From assembly GCA_031260575.1 (NCBI GenBank), contig JAIRJR010000246.1:1-33170 (forward strand): a DNA stretch of 33,170 bases, in the 5' to 3' direction. The notes under the pieces were generated by a model. The model made no database searches, was not told the origin of the DNA, and saw nothing but the letters and a program-made list of their open reading frames with translations. This document shows positions 21,701 through 30,201 of the stretch, one piece after another (the first letter of the stretch is position 1; the number at the start of each line of letters is the position of its first letter). The position numbers and the translations under genes are program-made. Origin of the DNA: Tannerella sp. Lineage in GTDB: Bacteria; Bacteroidota; Bacteroidia; Bacteroidales; Tannerellaceae.

Positions 21701-22084
21701 GCTTTGATGAATGAAGGACAAACCGAAAAAGCAGTTACCGTCTTGGATAGAGCGATGCAAGTGCTTCCCGGGGAAAATATCCCCTTAGACCGTACCGCAT
21801 TGATATTGGCGAATGCCTATCTGACTGCCGGAGAAATAGAAAAAGGCGAACAAATCCTCAATAGCGTAGCCGATTTCTATATGCGCAGCATTCGCTGGGT
21901 GTATAGTCTAAGGCCTGAACTGATGTCAACAGTGATGAGCGAATTGCAGGAATATCTATATCATATTCAGTATATTATACAGATTGGTACGGCAAATAAC
22001 CCGGAATTCGGGCAATCCTTCCGTGATGAATTTTTCACCTACAGAATGATGTTTTTGAATCGAACGCAACCGGCTAATCAATAA
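18776..22084 (+). CDS. DUF2723 multi-pass membrane protein (GT117/TMEM260-like family)
   Basis: N-terminus typical of DUF2723: YRLVNNVLGWLLFVIAAFTYLSTMESSASLWDCGEFILSAYKLEVGHPPGAPFFMLTGNLF; 1102 aa with many TM helices and a C-terminal TPR-like region. Confidence 0.92.
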   Translation: MKRYRLVNNVLGWLLFVIAAFTYLSTMESSASLWDCGEFILSAYKLEVGHPPGAPFFMLTGNLFTRLASEPAMVPVMVNAMSSLFSALTILFLFWSVTHLARRIVVQDEKKEMTLAQLITIMGCGAVGALVYTFSDTFWFSAVEGEVYAFSSLFTAVVFWLILKWEDMADQPHADRWIVLIAYLMGLSIGVHLLNLLCIPAIILVYYYKKFPNPTTKGTLMAIAVSFVVIVVMMYGVVQGLVEVCGLFELLFVNMLGMPYNSGVYVYVFMIAIVLGWAIWETMREEIHETRMKIAFILSVVLTGIPFFGDGYYIGILIVAAMVTGLFFTKAVMRKINVRMLNTTLISLFVIVIGYSTYALILIRATADTPMNQNSPSDIFTLRTYLAREQYGATPLIYGQTYVSEYKYESDGKGGWNAAIKNGSPVWRRILKENPDDKDRYFISSYNPKPQFVEETMMLFPRLYSNDPRHIDAYKSWVNIKGETVRFNYPGEIKSVVKPTFAENLHFFFQYQLNWMYWRYFLWNFSGRQNDIQGNGGILNGNAITGIKFIDEFWLGSQDNLPYDIVNNKGHNKFYMLPLLLGLLGIVFQVFNGRKGIQSFWITFFLFFMTGIAIVLYLNQTPYQPRERDYAYAGSFYAYCIWVGLGVAILVRWLTQYLKTPETTAAILASVLCLLVPIQMVSQTWDDHDRSGRTVARDFGSNYLESCDENAIIFTNGDNDTFPLWYAQEVEGIRTDVRVCNTSYLQTDWYTDQMKRQAYNSDPLPITWTKAEYMQGTRDMVYIINRMPQGVDLGTALTFLRSNDPSTKRIPNSTYPRNLDHFPSEKLLFAVDSAAVMRYNAISLADTSRLLKEMVIDLSGRTFIPKEAVTILDMLHTNNWKRPIYYAATVDPSQYVNLDKFFQRTGLAFRITPVLGGRDLDSGEGRRTIDTEKMYDNLMNKFKWGGVDRPGVYLDEQVMNMCKSYRHLLFGDLALALMNEGQTEKAVTVLDRAMQVLPGENIPLDRTALILANAYLTAGEIEKGEQILNSVADFYMRSIRWVYSLRPELMSTVMSELQEYLYHIQYIIQIGTANNPEFGQSFRDEFFTYRMMFLNRTQPANQ

Positions 22085-22109
22085 GTTAGCGTGTAGAGTA
22101 GAGTTTTTT

Positions 22110-22718
22110 ATGTTCATTGAGCAACCCCCTTGGTTATATAGAATTCTTTTCCCCAAAACCGTTTGGCGTATTCCTGCAAAGGAGAAATGTGTATATCTTA
22201 CTTTCGACGACGGCCCTATCCCCGAATTAACACCTTGGGTATTGGATATTTTGGATGCGTATCGCATAAAAGCCACTTTTTTCTGTGTGGGAGATAATGT
22301 GCGAAAATATCCGGACATTTACCGGATGATATTGGAGCGGGGCCACAGGGTAGGTAATCATACATTCAACCACATTCAAGGCGTTTGCAACAGGTCGAAA
22401 AACTACCTGAAAAATGTAACAAAAGCGGCTGAATGGATTCAGAGTGATTTGTTTCGCCCTCCACATGGACATATGAGGTTGCATCAATTGCAACATTTGA
22501 AACAAGCATACCGGATTATCATGTGGGATGTGGTGACAAGGGATTACAGTCCGCACATGACTGCTAAAGGCGTTCTCAATGTGGTCAGAAGATATACGCG
22601 AAACGGCTCGATCATTGTTTTCCACGACTCCCTCAAAGCGAAAGGCCGGATCGAAGAGGCATTGCCGCAGGCCATCGAGTGGCTTATCTCGGAGGAATAT
22701 CGGTTTGAAGTGTTGTAG
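22110..22718 (+). CDS. Polysaccharide deacetylase (NodB homology domain)
   Basis: VYLTFDDGPIPELTPWVLDIL, GHRVGNHTFNH, RPPHGHM, IIVFHDS; the NodB motifs are present. Confidence 0.93.
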   Translation: MFIEQPPWLYRILFPKTVWRIPAKEKCVYLTFDDGPIPELTPWVLDILDAYRIKATFFCVGDNVRKYPDIYRMILERGHRVGNHTFNHIQGVCNRSKNYLKNVTKAAEWIQSDLFRPPHGHMRLHQLQHLKQAYRIIMWDVVTRDYSPHMTAKGVLNVVRRYTRNGSIIVFHDSLKAKGRIEEALPQAIEWLISEEYRFEVL

Positions 22719-22723
22719 TGGGT

Positions 22724-23173
22724 CTAAAATGCACCTTTTGCTTTGAATACCAACTCTATCCAAAGCCAGTAGCGAACGGATTTTCCCAATAATACGGAAA
22801 TCGCGGTAATCCAAAGATTGGCCCTCATCAAACCTAACCCGACAACAATAAAATCGCCGACTAACGGAAGGAAAGCAAAAAAACCGATCCATGCCCCTTT
22901 TCCTTTGAGCCAATTCTGTATATTAAGCAACTTGTCCATATTTATTTTCAAGTATTTTTCGATCCATTCGATTTTCCCGATCAAACCCACCCAGTAACAG
23001 GTCATTGCCCCCAGGAAATTACCAAGTGTAGCAGCAATCATGCAAGGCCAATAGGATGCTCCGGCAAGCAATATGCCTGCGAGAACAGCTTCCGAACTCA
23101 AAGGAAGAACTGTTGCCGCTAAAAATGCAGCGATAAAAACACCTATGTAACCGTAATCAATCAAAAAATCCAT
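22724..23173 (-). CDS. DedA/YqaA-like SNARE-associated membrane protein
   Basis: MDFLIDYGYIGVFIAAFLAATVLPLSSEAVLAGILLAGASYWPCMIAATLGNFLGAMTCYWVGLIGK; start trimmed to 23173. Confidence 0.85.
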   Translation of the reverse strand: MDFLIDYGYIGVFIAAFLAATVLPLSSEAVLAGILLAGASYWPCMIAATLGNFLGAMTCYWVGLIGKIEWIEKYLKINMDKLLNIQNWLKGKGAWIGFFAFLPLVGDFIVVGLGLMRANLWITAISVLLGKSVRYWLWIELVFKAKGAF

Positions 23174-24174
23174 AATTTCAAAATGTATGCACCTATTAAT
23201 AAGGTTATCAAAAGATAATAAAACAGGTAGGATCTGATTCCATTCCCCGAAAGCGAACATGAAGCAATAATCGAAACCGAAAGATAGAATAAATACTCGA
23301 AGTCAACAAACACCGGTGCATACAATAATGAAAGAATAAATGAGTAAAAACCCAACATGAATATAAAGGTAAGAAAATGCCGGGTACGGATCGTTCTTTC
23401 AGACTCTTGCGTAGAAATATGAAACAAAAGGACAATCATCAAAAAGAAAAAGAAAAGCGGCTTCAACCATACGCTCAGCCGGGATTCATTGGTAAATACG
23501 ATATGTATTTCTGATAGGCATTGGGCAAGGTTTGTGAAAACCGTAAAATCTGATTTCCAAACACACCAACCCAGAACAAACCAAAATACAGTAAGAAGAC
23601 CAAGAATGCCTGCAAAGAAAGTGCGGGTGTTTAGGATCCGGAATTGATACATCCCAATCAAAAATACCGGTATAAACAAAAGGAGATGAGGCCAGATTAG
23701 GCTACCCACACCAATCGAAACCATCAAATTAAATATCCTGCCTGTCGAAGAAGGATTCTGGTATGAACCGAACAGTTCGAAAATCGCAAAAATCAACAAG
23801 AATATGGCAATCGAGCCGGGATGGATGGGATAGAAATCCGGATTCGCACTGTTCAGTAAAAAAAATAAAAGGAAAGGGAGTGTTGTTTTCCCTTGAACAA
23901 TCATAAAAATGAAATGAATCCGCTGAATGAAAGAAGCCGACAATAATAAAAGGGAAAAACCTGCGAGATAGACGAAATTCCGGTCTGTCAAAAATCCACA
24001 AAAAACATCCCATATAAGCGAAGTGCTGTCGCTGCCTGTTACCGGAAAACCAATACGTAAATCATATCCGACATACCAACACATTAAACATACTAAAAAG
24101 GTAAATACCATATTCGGCAGGCTTGATATGCTCAAACCTTTTTTACTTTTATAAGTACCGGAATGCCCTCTCAT
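23161..24174 (-). CDS. Multi-pass membrane protein, possibly DUF6427-like
   Basis: About 337 aa of TM-rich sequence (FLLFFLLNSANPDFYPIHPGSIAIFLLIFAIFELFGSYQNP...). Family assignment is from memory and tentative. Confidence 0.6.
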   Translation of the reverse strand: MRGHSGTYKSKKGLSISSLPNMVFTFLVCLMCWYVGYDLRIGFPVTGSDSTSLIWDVFCGFLTDRNFVYLAGFSLLLLSASFIQRIHFIFMIVQGKTTLPFLLFFLLNSANPDFYPIHPGSIAIFLLIFAIFELFGSYQNPSSTGRIFNLMVSIGVGSLIWPHLLLFIPVFLIGMYQFRILNTRTFFAGILGLLTVFWFVLGWCVWKSDFTVFTNLAQCLSEIHIVFTNESRLSVWLKPLFFFFLMIVLLFHISTQESERTIRTRHFLTFIFMLGFYSFILSLLYAPVFVDFEYLFYLSVSIIASCSLSGNGIRSYLFYYLLITLLIGAYILKLWIF

Positions 24175-24227
24175 TTTCAATTATGAGTTATGATTAATTG
24201 ATTAATAGTATCTTGGATTTTTGAATG

Positions 24228-25505
24228 CTATAATGATTGAATATCCAAGCCGATATCGCGCCTGAAATACTTTTTCTCGAAATGAATGCGTTCAGCAGTG
24301 GCAAAAGCTCTATTTTGAGCTTCTTCACGGGTTGTCCCATACGCGCTGACCGCGATCACTCGTCCGCCCGATGAGAGAACTTGTCCTTCTTTTTCAGTTG
24401 TACCTGCGTGAAAAACAATTGTATCCGAAATGTGGTCGAGATTGGAAATCACTTTCCCTTTCTCAAACGATTCCGGATATCCACCACTGACCAGCATCAC
24501 AGTCACAGCCATTCGGGGATCTTCCAATAATATGCGGGAAGACAGATTGCCCTGAGCCACACCTTCTAATAATTCCACAAAATCACTTTGGATACGTAGC
24601 ATTACGACTTCAGTTTCCGGGTCGCCCAAGCGGCAATTGTATTCGATCACCTTGGGTTCGCCTCCGACATTGATTAAACCGAGAAAGATAAATCCCTTAT
24701 AATCTATTTGTTCTGAATTCAATCCGGCGATGGTTGGCCGGATGATCCGCGCTTCAACCTTTCTCATAAACTGCTCATCGGCAAACGGTACCGGCGAAAC
24801 CGCTCCCATACCTCCGGTATTCAACCCCGTATCGCCTTCACCAATCCTTTTATAGTCTTTGGCTACGGGCAATATTTTATAATCTGTTCCATCGGTAACG
24901 ACAAAAACAGAACATTCGATTCCGGCAAGAAATTCTTCGATAACAACCGTTTTTCCGGCAGCCCCGAACATTCCTTGCAACATCTCCTGTAATTTGGTTT
25001 TCGATTCTTCGAGATCGTCAATGATTAAAACGCCTTTGCCTCCCGCAAGCCCGTCGGCTTTCAATACATACGGAGGCTGTAAAGCGTCGAGGAAGGCAAA
25101 ACCTTCCTGTACATTTCCCGCCGCGACACTTAAATATTTGGCTGTTGGGATGTCATGGCGCTTCATAAAAGATTTGGCAAAATCCTTGCTCCCTTCCAGA
25201 TGGGCGCCTGTCCGGCTTGGGCCGATTACAGGAATAGCCGACAAATGCGGGTCTTGCCGGAAAAAATCGTATATACCGTTCACCAATGGCTCTTCCGGCC
25301 CGACCACCACCATATCTATCCGGTTAGCCAAGACGAAATCCTTTATTTTCTGAAAGTCATTTACGCCAATTGATACGTTTATGCCTGATGTGGCAGTGCC
25401 GGCATTTCCCGGCGCAACGTACAGTTTGTTGATTTTCGGACTTTGGGCTATTTTCCATGCCAAGGCATGTTCACGTCCTCCCGATCCCAATAATAATATA
25501 TTCAT
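24228..25505 (-). CDS. purD: Phosphoribosylamine--glycine ligase
   Basis: [76 protein letters not shown]. Confidence 0.98.
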   Translation of the reverse strand: MNILLLGSGGREHALAWKIAQSPKINKLYVAPGNAGTATSGINVSIGVNDFQKIKDFVLANRIDMVVVGPEEPLVNGIYDFFRQDPHLSAIPVIGPSRTGAHLEGSKDFAKSFMKRHDIPTAKYLSVAAGNVQEGFAFLDALQPPYVLKADGLAGGKGVLIIDDLEESKTKLQEMLQGMFGAAGKTVVIEEFLAGIECSVFVVTDGTDYKILPVAKDYKRIGEGDTGLNTGGMGAVSPVPFADEQFMRKVEARIIRPTIAGLNSEQIDYKGFIFLGLINVGGEPKVIEYNCRLGDPETEVVMLRIQSDFVELLEGVAQGNLSSRILLEDPRMAVTVMLVSGGYPESFEKGKVISNLDHISDTIVFHAGTTEKEGQVLSSGGRVIAVSAYGTTREEAQNRAFATAERIHFEKKYFRRDIGLDIQSL

Positions 25506-26854
25506 CGTTTACTTTCCTTTTTTCTTTCACCTTTTTCTATTTTTTCATTTCGTAAAAAGATTTTGTCCCCACCCGGCTTGGTTCGCAAATTGCCTCTTTG
25601 CTCATTTCTGTTTACTTTTGGTTTTCCTCCTTCCCGCTTGGCAAAGCCCGAATAAGTTCGGCTTTGTTCTCGCTCATGCTTCGGTCTGTCGTTTCTTAAT
25701 TCTGTTTTATACTCCTTGTTTTTCCCTTTAAACAATTCATAACAACGGTATTCGCAGTTCAACGAACCGTTCATCAATTTGATTTTCTTACTTGGGCGCA
25801 AGGCGATGTGATTGAAACATTCCTCTTTATAACTGAGAATCCATGCTTGATACCCCGTAAAAACATGTTTCAACCGCTCGCCGATCATCGCATATAAATT
25901 GGTAATATCACTATCCGAAATTCGTTCTCCGTATGGCGGATTTGTCACAAGAATACCGGTTTCCGGTGCATCGGCATATTGCTGTAAAGGAATCGTTGTC
26001 AGTTCGATATATCGCGATAAACCTGCATTTTGGATATTTTTGCCGGCAATCCCGATTGCTTTGGGTGAAATATCCGAACCATAACATTTGAACGTAAATT
26101 CGTGTTCTCCCGATTCGTCCCGGCAAATTTCTTCAAATAAATCCAAGTCGAAATCCGGCCAGCGTTCAAACGCGAATGTTTGACGGAAAAGACCCGGTGG
26201 TATGTTCAGTGCAATCATTGCCGCTTCGATCAGCAAGGTACCCGAACCGCACATCGGGTCGACAAAGTTGGATTCACCCCGCCAGCCGGTTTTGAGTATC
26301 ATACCGGCGGCGAGCACTTCGTTCAGAGGCGCTTCGCCCTGCTCAATGCGATATCCGCGTTTATGCAGGCTTTCGCCGGAACTGTCCAATGAAACGGTAC
26401 AATCCTGATGCGAAATATGGATGTGGATATACATGTCAGGCCGGTTAAGCCTGACGGAAGGCCTTTTATCGAATTTTTCGTTGAAGTAATCGGCAATCGC
26501 ATCTTTCGTCCGGTATGCCACAAATTTAGAGTGATTGAATGATTCGGAATGAATCACGGCATCTACTGCAAACGTATGATTCGAATTAAAATAGCGATCC
26601 CACTCAACTTTCTTGACTTCCGTATAAACCGTTTCGGCATCTTCAGCCCTGAAATGATACAAAGGTTTTAAGATTCGGAGCGCAGTCCTGCAATGCAGAT
26701 TGGCTTTGTACATCATCGCCTTGTCTCCCTTGAAAGAAACCATTCTGCGTCCGATTTGTACATCGCTTGCCTGTAAGGCAGTCAGTTCCTCTGCCAAGAC
26801 ATCTTCCAATCCATACAATGTCTTGGCTATCAACTCAAATTGTTCGTCTTTCAT
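25502..26854 (-). CDS. THUMP-domain class I SAM-dependent RNA methyltransferase (RlmL/YpsC-like) with a very basic C-terminal tail
   Basis: [36 protein letters not shown]-like N-terminus; the final ~75 aa are K/R/E/N-rich. Confidence 0.92.
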   Translation of the reverse strand: MKDEQFELIAKTLYGLEDVLAEELTALQASDVQIGRRMVSFKGDKAMMYKANLHCRTALRILKPLYHFRAEDAETVYTEVKKVEWDRYFNSNHTFAVDAVIHSESFNHSKFVAYRTKDAIADYFNEKFDKRPSVRLNRPDMYIHIHISHQDCTVSLDSSGESLHKRGYRIEQGEAPLNEVLAAGMILKTGWRGESNFVDPMCGSGTLLIEAAMIALNIPPGLFRQTFAFERWPDFDLDLFEEICRDESGEHEFTFKCYGSDISPKAIGIAGKNIQNAGLSRYIELTTIPLQQYADAPETGILVTNPPYGERISDSDITNLYAMIGERLKHVFTGYQAWILSYKEECFNHIALRPSKKIKLMNGSLNCEYRCYELFKGKNKEYKTELRNDRPKHEREQSRTYSGFAKREGGKPKVNRNEQRGNLRTKPGGDKIFLRNEKIEKGERKKESKR

Positions 26855-26857
26855 TTT

Positions 26858-27307
26858 TTAATAATTCAGTACAATTCTAAAATCACACGTTCCGGGACGG
26901 ATGTCTGTCGCAAAATCGCTATAATCGATATAAAAAGTTATATAACCGGGCCTGAAACTAAACGAATAGACTTCAGTAAATAGAAATTCATTTCCCTGAT
27001 TATCACTTTCTCCAACGACTACGACCTGCCCGAGAGGTGTCTGGGTATTTTGATCCAACCACCTGTATCCAAACACATTGCCTTTTTCGCACACAAAGTT
27101 GGTCAGTTCAGGTTCTTTAAATTCAAACATAAAATAAGAACCCAGAGCGCCCGGGCGCCCAACCAACTTCCAATCCTTGTCGTACACCTTATAATTATAA
27201 ATTTTCCAGAGTACTCCTTCCCCGGGCTCTCCGGGAGGGCCCATCGGGCCTTCGCACGACATCCATGCCAGTGTCAACAGGCTCAATAACAACATACTTT
27301 TTTTCAT
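26858..27307 (-). CDS. Small putative lipoprotein with short collagen-like Gly-X-Y segment
   Basis: Signal peptide and lipobox MKKSMLLLSLLTLAWMSC followed by EGPMGPPGEPGEG and a 120-aa globular domain. Confidence 0.75.
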   Translation of the reverse strand: MKKSMLLLSLLTLAWMSCEGPMGPPGEPGEGVLWKIYNYKVYDKDWKLVGRPGALGSYFMFEFKEPELTNFVCEKGNVFGYRWLDQNTQTPLGQVVVVGESDNQGNEFLFTEVYSFSFRPGYITFYIDYSDFATDIRPGTCDFRIVLNY

Positions 27308-27323
27308 ACTTTACAATAATTAA

Positions 27324-28196
27324 TTATTTTATATTAGGGTTATTCATGAGACATTTTTTCAGACTTTCCTCCCATTGGGGAATGGAAAGGTTACATGCCT
27401 GTTTGATCTTTTTTTTATCCAACACACTATATGCCGGACGGATAGCCCGTGTGGGATATTCATAAGTTTGAATGGGAAATACCCGGCAGTCAAGATTTGC
27501 CAACTCCATAATTTTAACTGCAAAATCATACCAGGTGCATATTCCTTCGTTCGAAAAATGGAAAATTCCCGTGACAAACGGCTGAAGTCCGGCCACCGCC
27601 ATCATCGCCGCCGCCAAATCTTCCGCATAAGTAGGCGTGCCTGTTTGGTCGTTCACTACCTTGATCTCTGACCGCTCTTTGCCTAAGCGAAGCATCGTCC
27701 GGACAAAGTTCGAACCAAATTCGGAATACAACCAAGCTGTACGGATAATCACCGCATCAGGGCATACTTTCAGCAAGGCAAGTTCGCCTTCCCATTTACT
27801 CAGTCCGTAGAATGATTGGGGATCGGTTGGGTCGTCTTCACGATAAGGGCTTGTTGCTGAACCGTTAAATACATAGTCGGTCGAAATATGGATAACGTTT
27901 ATTCCATACGCAGATGCAACTTCTCCGATATTCCTTGTAGCGTCGCGATTGATACGCATGCAGCGCTCACGGTCGTCTTCCGCTTTGTCGACAGCCGTAT
28001 AAGCGGCACAGTTCAGGATCGTCCCGATACCGTTTAGACGAACAAAATCAGTCAGTTGCCTTTTGTTACCCACATCTAATGTATCCACATCCGTCAAATA
28101 AAACGTCCATTCATTGTACTTGGGCATTATTTTCTGTATCGAATAACCCAATTGTCCGTTGGCGCCTGTTACCAAAATGTTTTTATTCGGTATCAT
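27324..28196 (-). CDS. rfbD: dTDP-4-dehydrorhamnose reductase
   Basis: NILVTGANGQLGYSIQKI, NCAAYTAVDKAEDD, ISTDYVFNGSATSPYREDDPTDPQSFYGLSKWEGE; RmlD family. Confidence 0.95.
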   Translation of the reverse strand: MIPNKNILVTGANGQLGYSIQKIMPKYNEWTFYLTDVDTLDVGNKRQLTDFVRLNGIGTILNCAAYTAVDKAEDDRERCMRINRDATRNIGEVASAYGINVIHISTDYVFNGSATSPYREDDPTDPQSFYGLSKWEGELALLKVCPDAVIIRTAWLYSEFGSNFVRTMLRLGKERSEIKVVNDQTGTPTYAEDLAAAMMAVAGLQPFVTGIFHFSNEGICTWYDFAVKIMELANLDCRVFPIQTYEYPTRAIRPAYSVLDKKKIKQACNLSIPQWEESLKKCLMNNPNIK

Positions 28197-28698
28197 CTTT
28201 ATATTTCTCTGCCAAATAAGATAAAAATGTATTGATCTGCTTCACTGCTTCGATGGTTTCAGACCGGATCTCTTTTTTTTGAAACCGGAGAAGCAAATAA
28301 CCGTACAGGGCAATAAAACAAGTTTCGAGTTCCGGTACTTTTACTCCTCCCGATTTGGAACGCAATTGGACAATGAAGGGTAGCGTTTTGTAATATAGCG
28401 CTTTGTAGACGGTTTCTCCCGGCTCTTTTAAAAGACGGATATGGTAATCCGTAAGCGAGCTGATTATATTTTGGTTCAGTTGGATATGCCCGCTTTCCAT
28501 TACGCCCTCGTTATACATCATTTCGATCAATTCGACATACCATTGCCGGATCTGCTTTTTGACTTCTTCCGGTTGGTCATATTGACCGACAAGTAGTTCA
28601 AGGTCGAAACGACCGGCGCGAATCAAGTCTTCCACCTGCCACATATAAAGCAGGTATTCAACGATATTCTCTTTTCTTTTTTGTTGAGCGACAAGCAT
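28183..28698 (-). CDS. DUF4924-family protein of unknown function
   Basis: MLVAQQKRKENIVEYLLYMWQVEDLIRAGRFDLE matches the DUF4924 N-terminal pattern as I recall it; overlaps rfbD by 14 bp. Confidence 0.7.
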   Translation of the reverse strand: MLVAQQKRKENIVEYLLYMWQVEDLIRAGRFDLELLVGQYDQPEEVKKQIRQWYVELIEMMYNEGVMESGHIQLNQNIISSLTDYHIRLLKEPGETVYKALYYKTLPFIVQLRSKSGGVKVPELETCFIALYGYLLLRFQKKEIRSETIEAVKQINTFLSYLAEKYKDDTE

Positions 28699-28702
28699 GA
28701 TG

Positions 28703-28710
28703 CAAAAATA
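28703..28710 (-). promoter_or_regulatory. Candidate -7 element (TATTTTTG) 4 nt from the DUF4924 ATG
   Basis: CAAAAATA on plus; TATTTTTG-CATC-ATG on the minus strand. No clear -33. Confidence 0.5.
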
Positions 28711-28723
28711 CGAATATTATTTC

Positions 28724-28731
28724 TACTTTTG
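28724..28731 (+). promoter_or_regulatory. Candidate -7 element (TACTTTTG) for the MBL-fold gene
   Basis: TAnnTTTG match 19 nt upstream of ATG 28751. No clear -33. Confidence 0.5.
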
Positions 28732-28750
28732 TGTTTTGAAAAGCAAAATT

Positions 28751-29560
28751 ATGACCGGGACGACTATCGAATTAATTGAAACGGGTTTTTTTTATGCTGA
28801 CGGGGGCGCCATGTTTGGTGTAATTCCGCAGTCAGCTTGGCGCAGACGTTACCCGTGTGACAGTCAAAATCGATGTGTGCTGGCAATGCGTATCGGATTG
28901 ATTATGACAGGATGCGGTCGTATCATCCTGATCGATACCGGAGTCGGAAGCAAGCATCTGCAGAAACTCAAATCTACCACTTACGGTTTTTTTGATTTGG
29001 CAGAAATAGGAGAGGCGCTATGTAAGCGAGGGATTCAACCGGAACAAGTAACGGATATCGTCTTGACCCACCTTCATTTCGACCATTGCGGCGGTACGAC
29101 AAGGTTTCATCATGATACGATCGTACCTGCTTTCCCGGAAGCAACTTGTTGGGTCAGCCGTTCTCAATGGGAAAGTTCGTTGAACCCCAATCCTTTAGAA
29201 TCCGGTTCGTTTTTTGCTGAAAATATGGATATCATCGAAAAATCCGGCAAACTGCATCTGATCGGTTCGGATACGGATCTATGCAATGATGTACAACTCC
29301 GAATCTATGAAGGACATACTACCGGACAAATTGTGCCTTATGTTCAGACGGATAACGAAAAATATGTTTTTGCCGGCGATGTAATCCCGACTGCCGCCCA
29401 TCTCTTACCGTTATGGATTTCGGCATACGATATTTGGCCTCTCACATCCTATTTTGAAAAAATCCGCTTACTCAATGAGGCCGCCGCACACCATCAAATA
29501 ATTGTTCATTATCACGATGCGTATACCCCTTGTTCGACTCCAAAGAGAAGAAAGTACTGA
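28751..29560 (+). CDS. MBL-fold metallo-hydrolase
   Basis: LTHLHFDHCGG, YEGHTTGQ, FAGDVIPTAAH, IVHYHDAYTP. Start placed at ATG 28751, downstream of the -7 element, not at 28697. Confidence 0.9.
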   Translation: MTGTTIELIETGFFYADGGAMFGVIPQSAWRRRYPCDSQNRCVLAMRIGLIMTGCGRIILIDTGVGSKHLQKLKSTTYGFFDLAEIGEALCKRGIQPEQVTDIVLTHLHFDHCGGTTRFHHDTIVPAFPEATCWVSRSQWESSLNPNPLESGSFFAENMDIIEKSGKLHLIGSDTDLCNDVQLRIYEGHTTGQIVPYVQTDNEKYVFAGDVIPTAAHLLPLWISAYDIWPLTSYFEKIRLLNEAAAHHQIIVHYHDAYTPCSTPKRRKY

Positions 29561-29580
29561 AAACGCCCTTGAAGGTAGAT

Positions 29581-30186
29581 TTACTTGCGTGACAGTTCCT
29601 TATTTATCGCTTCAATGAACCCGATAATCTCCTCTCTCCCGTCCTTTTTTTCCGCCGAAGAGGTTAATATGGGAGGGAGTTCTTCCCATTCTTCCAACAT
29701 TTTTGTGGCATAAGACTGTATGTTTTCCTGCAACTTCCCTTTACTGATTTTGTCGGTTTTGGTAAAGATCATTGCAAAAGGGATGGCATTTTCACCCAAC
29801 CATTCCATAAATTCCAAATCAATCATTTGTGGTTCGTGCCGACAGTCAATCAATACAAACAGATTGGTCAATTCACTTCGTTCAAGGATATAATCCTCGA
29901 TGATTGTCCGTATTCGTTCACGTCCCTCTCTCCCTTTTTGTGCAAAACCATAACCCGGAAGGTCAACCAAATACCATTCGTCATTGATGATAAAATGGTT
30001 GATTAGTTGTGTTTTGCCGGGTTTCTGCGAGGTTTTTGCAAGGTTTTTCTTGCCGGTCAGCATGTTGATTAAAGACGACTTTCCCACATTCGACCGTCCA
30101 ATAAACGCATATTCGGGCAAGCCTCCCGACGGACATTTCGCTACGTCGGTGTTGCTGATCACAAATTCGGCATTTAAAATTCCCAT
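29581..30186 (-). CDS. engB: Ribosome biogenesis GTP-binding protein YihA/YsxC
   Basis: [63 protein letters not shown]. Confidence 0.97.
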   Translation of the reverse strand: MGILNAEFVISNTDVAKCPSGGLPEYAFIGRSNVGKSSLINMLTGKKNLAKTSQKPGKTQLINHFIINDEWYLVDLPGYGFAQKGREGRERIRTIIEDYILERSELTNLFVLIDCRHEPQMIDLEFMEWLGENAIPFAMIFTKTDKISKGKLQENIQSYATKMLEEWEELPPILTSSAEKKDGREEIIGFIEAINKELSRK

Positions 30187-30201
30187 ATATAATTTATTTA
30201 C

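Noticed and set aside
27324-28196. rfbD as part of a polysaccharide biosynthesis island
   Set aside because: No rfbA/B/C or glycosyltransferases nearby; it sits alone among housekeeping genes.
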